Below are positions 7,000-10,512 of a DNA stretch of 10,512 nucleotides, piece after piece; the first letter of the stretch is position 1, and each line of letters begins with the position of its first letter. The stretch covers positions 1 through 10,512 of the forward strand of contig CANTGP010000075.1 of assembly GCA_947653315.1 (NCBI GenBank), in the 5' to 3' direction. Origin of the DNA: an uncultured Lachnospiraceae bacterium. Its GTDB lineage: Bacteria > Bacillota > Clostridia > Lachnospirales > Lachnospiraceae. The position numbers and the translations under genes are program-made. Under the pieces are notes generated by a model. The model was not told the origin of the DNA. It saw only the letters and a list, made by a program, of their open reading frames with translations, and made no database searches.

Positions 7000-7371
7000 T
7001 TATCTGCTTTGACGCATTACCTCTTTCCATGTATCCCTCACCGAACGGAGATGCTCGCATACTTCCTCAAGGATCTCCTTATCTTTCTTCATGTTGGCCT
7101 CTGCCAAGCGTCTGTCCAGATACACATAAATATTCTCAAAATCCTGTGCCACCGCATACTTCATATCCAGTGTTTCCCGCAGGTAACGGATGATGTTTTC
7201 TGCCTTTACAATATTATTATGGGTCTTCTCCAAGTCATGGTGTTCCACTCCCACAATGGCTATATTACAAAACTTAATCGCCCCCTCGTAAAGCATAAGC
7301 GTCAGTTCCGCCGGAGATGCCGTCATCACCTTATTTTTATTGTACTGTTCAAAACCCTTTGGTAGCGCCAT
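7000..7371 (-). CDS. fliS: flagellin-specific chaperone FliS
   Basis: The product is 123 residues, the usual FliS length, and is all helical. The N-terminus (GFEQYNKNKV, then TASPAELTLMLYEGAIKF) carries the conserved FliS signature. FliS binds the C-terminal region of flagellin in the cytoplasm and prevents early polymerisation until export. The gene begins seven bases after the fliD stop, and its ribosome binding site lies within the last codons of fliD, so the two are probably translated together. The FliT/FlgN-like gene follows after about 20-43 bases, depending on its start. Confidence 0.96.
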   Translation of the reverse strand: MALPKGFEQYNKNKVMTASPAELTLMLYEGAIKFCNIAIVGVEHHDLEKTHNNIVKAENIIRYLRETLDMKYAVAQDFENIYVYLDRRLAEANMKKDKEILEEVCEHLRSVRDTWKEVMRQSR

Positions 7372-7378
7372 TTTATTG

Positions 7379-8851
7379 TCAACCTCCTAATAAAGAAGTT
7401 ACCGCACTCTGATTGGACTGCATCTTTGCCAACGCGGTCTCCATCGCAGAGAATTTTTTATACCAGCGGTCTTCCATCGCTGCAAGTTTCTTTTCCTGTT
7501 CCTTAATCTTCGTGGTGTAGTTGTCATAGTCTTCCTTCATCTTCTTATCGTCATAGAAAGAACCATAACTCCTTACGCCCTCTACGCCCCTGGACTGCTT
7601 ATCCAGTTCCGTATACAAATTCTGTGACAGATTTGCAAAGAAAGCAATTACGGTATCCGGATCGGATGCTATCGCTGCCTTTAACGCATTTTCCTTATTG
7701 CTTACCGCGCTGTCATCCTCGTCCCCGTTAATATGGTAAACATTTTTCTCGTTTTCACCCGATGTAAAATATCCCAGCGTCTCGATACCGAAATCATTCA
7801 AGTACATCTGTTTTCCGTTCACCGTTGCTCCCTGGAGCAGAACGTTCTTCATGGCGGAAGCTATCGTGGACAGATTGGAATCCCTGCGCAGGATGGAATC
7901 TTTAATCTTCGACTCCCACTTATCCACTGCGGATTCCGACATTTCCTTCTTTTCGTCCTCGGTCAGAGGATCATACCCCTTCGCGGAAGGCGCGTCATAC
8001 AGCTTATCCATTTCACTGATTAAGCCGTTGTATTCCTTGAAGAAATTCTTAATGATATTGTAAATACCGTCGGTATCCTGCCTTGTGGTCAACGTCGTCT
8101 TTCCGACATTCTTCGCCGTAATCGTCAAACCGTTGACTTCTATGGAATTGGAATCGCTTTCATACTCAATTCCGTTCAATGTAACCTTTGCATTTTTAGC
8201 GGCTTCTTTCGTTGCCGTGCTTCCCAGCCCCAATGCTTCCAATGCCTTAGCGCCGTCAAGACCGTCTCCCTCAATGGTAAAATCGTTCTTAACACCGGTC
8301 TTTTTGGAAGATATATGGAATCTGCCGTTTTTCTCATCAAAACTTGCTTCCAGTCCGGCTTCTTTTAACTTGCTGACAAAGCCTTCCACCGTCATGCTGT
8401 CCGTAATTTCAATTTCCTTTGTTTCCCCGCCGGTAGTCATCTTAATCTTACTGCCTGCCGCAATATCGGTTAAGGATGTCAGCTTGGTATCCTTTTTCAC
8501 GCTGTCGCTCAACTGGCTTCCGGTCATGTAGCCGGTGGTTGCCAACTGCGTTACTTCCAAATTCTGGGTCGCGTGGATGGTATTGCTTCCCGTAATGACA
8601 CTGGCAATGGAAGAATCCGCCACGTCCGTCGTTTTCTTGCTGTAATCCGCCTGGAAACGCATATTGTTTAATGTCGTGTTGAACAATTTATAAATCTTGG
8701 AATTCAGCTCTTTCCATGCGTCCTGTTTCCATTCCAGGGAAGTCTGCTGCTTCTGCGTCTTTTCTGTTTTCGTTTTTTGGGCTTTCACCAATTCCGTAAT
8801 AATGGCTTCCGTATCCAAACCGGAATTCATACCAGTAATCCTAATCGGCAT
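7379..8851 (-). CDS. fliD: flagellar filament cap protein FliD (HAP2)
   Basis: The 490-residue product has the FliD plan. The N-terminal D0 helix region begins MPIRITGMNSGLDTEAII (1-18) and continues as a heptad-rich helix to about residue 70. The hook-associated segment NLEVTQLATTGYMTG (97-111) follows, then a Ser/Thr/Lys-rich central domain. The C-terminal FliD domain holds DPDTVIAFFANLSQNL and a long coiled coil ending QSNQSAVTSLLGG. FliD pentamers cap the growing filament and fold incoming flagellin outside the cell. It is exported by the flagellar type III system and has no signal peptide. Length is in the normal range. AGGAGG stands eight bases before the ATG. It follows flaG by 68 bases in which I see no terminator or clear promoter, so it is likely co-transcribed from the sigma-28 type promoter upstream of flaG. 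Confidence 0.97.
   Translation of the reverse strand: MPIRITGMNSGLDTEAIITELVKAQKTKTEKTQKQQTSLEWKQDAWKELNSKIYKLFNTTLNNMRFQADYSKKTTDVADSSIASVITGSNTIHATQNLEVTQLATTGYMTGSQLSDSVKKDTKLTSLTDIAAGSKIKMTTGGETKEIEITDSMTVEGFVSKLKEAGLEASFDEKNGRFHISSKKTGVKNDFTIEGDGLDGAKALEALGLGSTATKEAAKNAKVTLNGIEYESDSNSIEVNGLTITAKNVGKTTLTTRQDTDGIYNIIKNFFKEYNGLISEMDKLYDAPSAKGYDPLTEDEKKEMSESAVDKWESKIKDSILRRDSNLSTIASAMKNVLLQGATVNGKQMYLNDFGIETLGYFTSGENEKNVYHINGDEDDSAVSNKENALKAAIASDPDTVIAFFANLSQNLYTELDKQSRGVEGVRSYGSFYDDKKMKEDYDNYTTKIKEQEKKLAAMEDRWYKKFSAMETALAKMQSNQSAVTSLLGG
7383..7388 (-). promoter_or_regulatory. fliS ribosome binding site inside the fliD 3' end
   Basis: AGGAGG on the minus strand is 11 bases before the fliS ATG and is made by the final Gly-Gly codons of fliD (GGA GGT, then TGA). 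The C-terminal Gly-Gly of the cap protein therefore doubles as the fliS initiation signal. Confidence 0.8.
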
Positions 8852-8919
8852 ATTCTTTTCCTCCTGTCTTTTCCCTTACTATTTAAAATTCACTGCAATA
8901 CAATCTAATACTTATCATC

Positions 8920-9390
8920 CTATAATTTCTCGTCCACAAGAATACCTGCCAATTCCCATACCCTTGCAATCATGTCCAAGGTTGCTTCCGGCGGGAATTC
9001 CTTAATGACTTCTTTCGTGTCCTTGTCGACAATCTTAATGGTTACCCTGTTCGTATCGTCATGGATACCGAAAACGGCTTCCGAATGGGGCATGTTCTGA
9101 TTCAGCTTCTCCACCGCTTTTTTAATCTTCTCGTTGGAGTTCTGACCGGCTTCACGGGTCTGCTGTGCCGCGCTTTTATCCATCCCCTGGTTTTGCCCGT
9201 TCTGTCCGCCCTGACTGTCCTTACCGTCCTTATTATCCGCTTTCGCAACGGATATTGTCGTCGCATCCACATTTGCCACCTGTTCGGGAGAAGAAACTTC
9301 CGTGTTTTCCACTGCCGGCTTCGGTTCGACCGCTTTCTGTATCGTTTGGTTTTGGACTGACATGATGCTTCCTATTGCTTCTAATGCCAT
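8920..9390 (-). CDS. flaG: FlaG family flagellar protein
   Basis: The product is 156 residues. The N-terminal half is low-complexity and polar (a Val/Glu/Pro/Thr-rich stretch, then a Gly/Gln/Asn-rich linker around residues 56-70). The C-terminal 70 residues carry the FlaG domain: an amphipathic helix, then FGIHDDTNRVTIKIVDKDT and EVIKEFPPEATLDMIARVW. FlaG proteins sit next to fliD in many bacteria and influence filament length; the mechanism is not well known. The start is the ATG at 9388-9390, with GGAGG eight bases upstream. A GTG nine bases further upstream overlaps that binding site and is unlikely. It is the first gene after the sigma-28 type promoter at 9475-9501. Confidence 0.93.
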   Translation of the reverse strand: MALEAIGSIMSVQNQTIQKAVEPKPAVENTEVSSPEQVANVDATTISVAKADNKDGKDSQGGQNGQNQGMDKSAAQQTREAGQNSNEKIKKAVEKLNQNMPHSEAVFGIHDDTNRVTIKIVDKDTKEVIKEFPPEATLDMIARVWELAGILVDEKL

Positions 9391-9397
9391 GGTAATC

Positions 9398-9407
9398 ACC
9401 TCCGTGT
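9398..9407 (-). promoter_or_regulatory. flaG ribosome binding site with a CsrA-like motif
   Basis: The minus strand reads ACACGGAGGT here, with GGAGG eight bases before the flaG ATG. The same bases fit the CsrA consensus (ACA.GGA.GU) at 8 of 12 positions of the usual 12-base form. As CsrA and FliW are encoded just upstream, translational control of flaG by CsrA is plausible, but binding is inferred. Confidence 0.5.
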
Positions 9408-9474
9408 GATATTGTTATGTTATGTTTTGTTACATGATACTTGAAAGAAACCCATTTATTCACGTCTAGTAAAT

Positions 9475-9501
9475 ATATCGGATAAATTTTACAAAAATTT
9501 A
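9475..9501 (-). promoter_or_regulatory. sigma-28/sigma-D type promoter for flaG-fliD-fliS
   Basis: On the minus strand TAAA (9498-9501) is followed after exactly 15 bases by TCCGATAT (9475-9482). The sigma-D consensus for flagellar late genes is TAAA, about 15 bases, GCCGATAT, so 11 of 12 bases match. Transcription should start near 9467, giving a leader of roughly 78 bases before flaG. This is the expected class for filament cap and chaperone genes. Confidence 0.85.
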
Positions 9502-9533
9502 GGCTTTCCCGCCAAAACATTATCAAATTACAA

Positions 9534-9578
9534 ACGGGCAGGACCGATGCCGTTATCCGGCAAAGGTCTCCTGCCCGT
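9534..9578 (-). terminator. long hairpin after csrA, probable terminator
   Basis: On the minus strand ACGGGCAG pairs with CTGCCCGT (9571-9578 with 9534-9541), followed inward by a two-base GA bulge, GACC with GGTC, a two-by-two interior mismatch, and TGCCG with CGGCA around a GATAA loop. It begins 12 bases after the csrA stop. The following T-run is broken (TTTGTAATTTG), so termination may be incomplete. One GGA falls at the bulge and another at the apical loop, 13 bases apart, as in CsrA target hairpins. Confidence 0.65.
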
Positions 9579-9589
9579 ATATCCTTACG

Positions 9590-9820
9590 CTATTGCTGCT
9601 TTCCGCCAAGTAACTTCTTCAAAGCCTCCATGCCGTCCGTTTCCACCGCTTCCTTATTCGCATCCTGTATCTGTGCGTATACTTCCTTGCGGTAAACCGG
9701 AACGTCTTTCGGCGCCGTAATGCCGATTTTCACCTGTTCGCCCTTGATTTCAAGTATGGTAATCTCCACATTGTTGTTAATAATCAGTGCTTCATTCTTC
9801 CTTCTGGACAAGGCTAACAT
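9590..9820 (-). CDS. csrA: translational regulator CsrA
   Basis: The 76-residue product is a standard CsrA. It begins MLALSRRKNEALII, has the GITAPKDVPVYRKEVY block with the RNA-binding Arg at position 44, and a C-terminal helix ending KKLLGG. CsrA dimers bind GGA motifs in mRNA leaders; in Gram-positive flagellates the main target is the flagellin mRNA, which they repress. The ATG follows the TAG of fliW with no gap (TAGATG), with GGGTGA a few bases upstream inside fliW, so translation is probably coupled. This gives the repressor and its antagonist in a fixed ratio. Confidence 0.98.
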   Translation of the reverse strand: MLALSRRKNEALIINNNVEITILEIKGEQVKIGITAPKDVPVYRKEVYAQIQDANKEAVETDGMEALKKLLGGKQQ

Positions 9821-10276
9821 CTATTCACCCGCTTTCCGCGCCTGCAGGATATCATAAATAGGGAACTTCACCTTATATTCCTCCCCGTCTATGATGGACT
9901 GACACGCTATTCTGTTCCTGCTGTTAATGATGACCGGTCCCTTTAAATTCACCGTCATTTTCGTAAGGTCCTGCGGTACCGTAAGCGTTACGAGCACCAG
10001 CACATCCTCCTGCTGCAAATCCCCAAGGGGCTTTAACAATTCATCATCCACTTCCGGATTATAATCTTCCTTAACCAGCAGCGGATCGATGACCGGCATG
10101 GCAAACCCCGGTTCCTGTACGGACTGCAGCCAATGGACGGATACAAGCCCCGCATCCTCGTCATGCAGCATGGCAAATTCCGTCAGCTCCGGAAAGCCGA
10201 TAATTCCCGCAGGAAAATGAATGATTTTATCCTCATCAATCGTGATTTCCCCAAAAACCTTTGTCGTAATCGTCAT
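9821..10276 (-). CDS. fliW: flagellar assembly factor FliW
   Basis: The 151-residue product matches the usual FliW length. It carries the conserved N-terminal stretch FGEITIDEDKIIHFPAGIIG and later MPVIDPLLVKEDYNPEV, followed by a valine-rich strand and NLKGPVIINSRNRIACQ. FliW binds both flagellin and CsrA: when flagellin is exported, freed FliW binds CsrA and relieves repression of flagellin translation. The gene lies between flgL and csrA, the usual Gram-positive order. AAGGAG stands seven bases before the ATG and overlaps the end of flgL (TAAGGAG), so flgL, fliW and csrA form one transcript. Confidence 0.97.
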   Translation of the reverse strand: MTITTKVFGEITIDEDKIIHFPAGIIGFPELTEFAMLHDEDAGLVSVHWLQSVQEPGFAMPVIDPLLVKEDYNPEVDDELLKPLGDLQQEDVLVLVTLTVPQDLTKMTVNLKGPVIINSRNRIACQSIIDGEEYKVKFPIYDILQARKAGE

Positions 10277-10286
10277 GATTGTCTCC

Positions 10287-10512
10287 TTAAATATAATTCA
10301 TCAAAGAATTTTTCAAAATCTTACCGGTTGCCATCAGCGCCGAATTATAGGAATTATCCATACTGGTAAGCTGGACCGTAACCTCCGTCACATCGATATC
10401 CTCATTGGCGGACTGGAGTGTCTTAAACGTGGTTTTCTGCGTCTCCAAACGGCTCGTGGAGGCAGAAGAATTTCGCGAAGATTTAGAGCAGAGCAGGCGC
10501 GGTTTCTTTTCT
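10287..10512 (-). CDS. flgL: flagellar hook-filament junction protein FlgL, C-terminal part
   Basis: The gene runs off the right edge; only the last 75 codons are in the window. The final 57 residues (from SRLETQKTTFKTLQSANE through LMATGKILKNSLMNYI) are the typical C-terminal D0 helix of FlgL, rich in heptads and ending like flagellin. FlgL joins the hook to the filament and is exported by the flagellar type III apparatus. The next residues toward the edge (about 10463-10512) are Lys/Ser-rich and do not look like FlgL helix, though the frame stays open. The +1 frame there offers LREILL, so a base may be missing near 10462. The stop is 10 bases before the fliW ATG. Confidence 0.85.
   Translation of the reverse strand, partial: EKKPRLLCSKSSRNSSASTSRLETQKTTFKTLQSANEDIDVTEVTVQLTSMDNSYNSALMATGKILKNSLMNYI

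Noticed and set aside
8852..8919. possible promoter or terminator between flaG and fliD
   Set aside because: The 68 bases are AT-rich but hold no hairpin with T-tract and no sigma-28-like or paired -35/-10 elements; only the fliD ribosome binding site is clear.
9391..9399. GTG start for flaG, three codons upstream
   Set aside because: The GTG overlaps the GGAGG ribosome binding site that is correctly spaced for the ATG at 9388-9390.
9421..9450. TTATG/TTTTG short repeats and a small palindrome-like segment in the flaG leader
   Set aside because: The pentamer repeat is only two to three units in an AT-rich leader and no stable stem could be drawn.

Overview
The window looks like a chromosomal segment of a motile, Gram-positive-type member of the Clostridia, most likely a Lachnospiraceae relative. 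The evidence is the gene order flgL-fliW-csrA followed by flaG-fliD-fliS, strong AGGAGG-type ribosome binding sites, and protein sequences typical of that family. This assignment rests on recognition, not on a database search. Every gene except the first reads on the minus strand, so transcription runs from right to left.

The right half (about 6480-10512) is a late flagellar locus. In transcription order it holds the 3' end of flgL (hook-filament junction), fliW and csrA (the filament-assembly checkpoint pair), then a hairpin and an excellent sigma-28/sigma-D type promoter. That promoter drives flaG, fliD (filament cap), fliS (flagellin chaperone) and a small FliT/FlgN-like coiled-coil protein. 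A clear intrinsic terminator at 6441-6469 ends this block.

The left-centre part (about 1559-6303) is a surface-glycan cassette on the same strand: a double-length protein made of two WecG/TagA/CpsF glycosyltransferase domains, a GtrA-family small membrane protein, a UDP-galactopyranose-mutase-like flavoprotein, and a large DUF6056-like polytopic membrane protein. Tight spacing and a TAATG overlap argue for one operon. The genes suggest synthesis or membrane transfer of a cell-surface polymer or lipid-linked glycan; the actual product cannot be read from the sequence.

The leftmost gene (238-1512) is the only plus-strand gene. It is an unrecognised polytopic membrane protein that meets the DUF6056-like gene tail to tail, and both stop codons lie inside a degenerate 11-bp tandem repeat.

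I see no phage, insertion sequence, CRISPR array, tRNA or rRNA. The most unusual items are the tandem WecG/TagA fusion with two dissimilar halves, a 16-bp duplication that creates a second out-of-frame ribosome-binding-site-plus-ATG ahead of the GtrA gene, the 11-bp repeat at the convergent junction, and a GGA-bearing hairpin just after csrA. No wholly new multi-gene system is evident.
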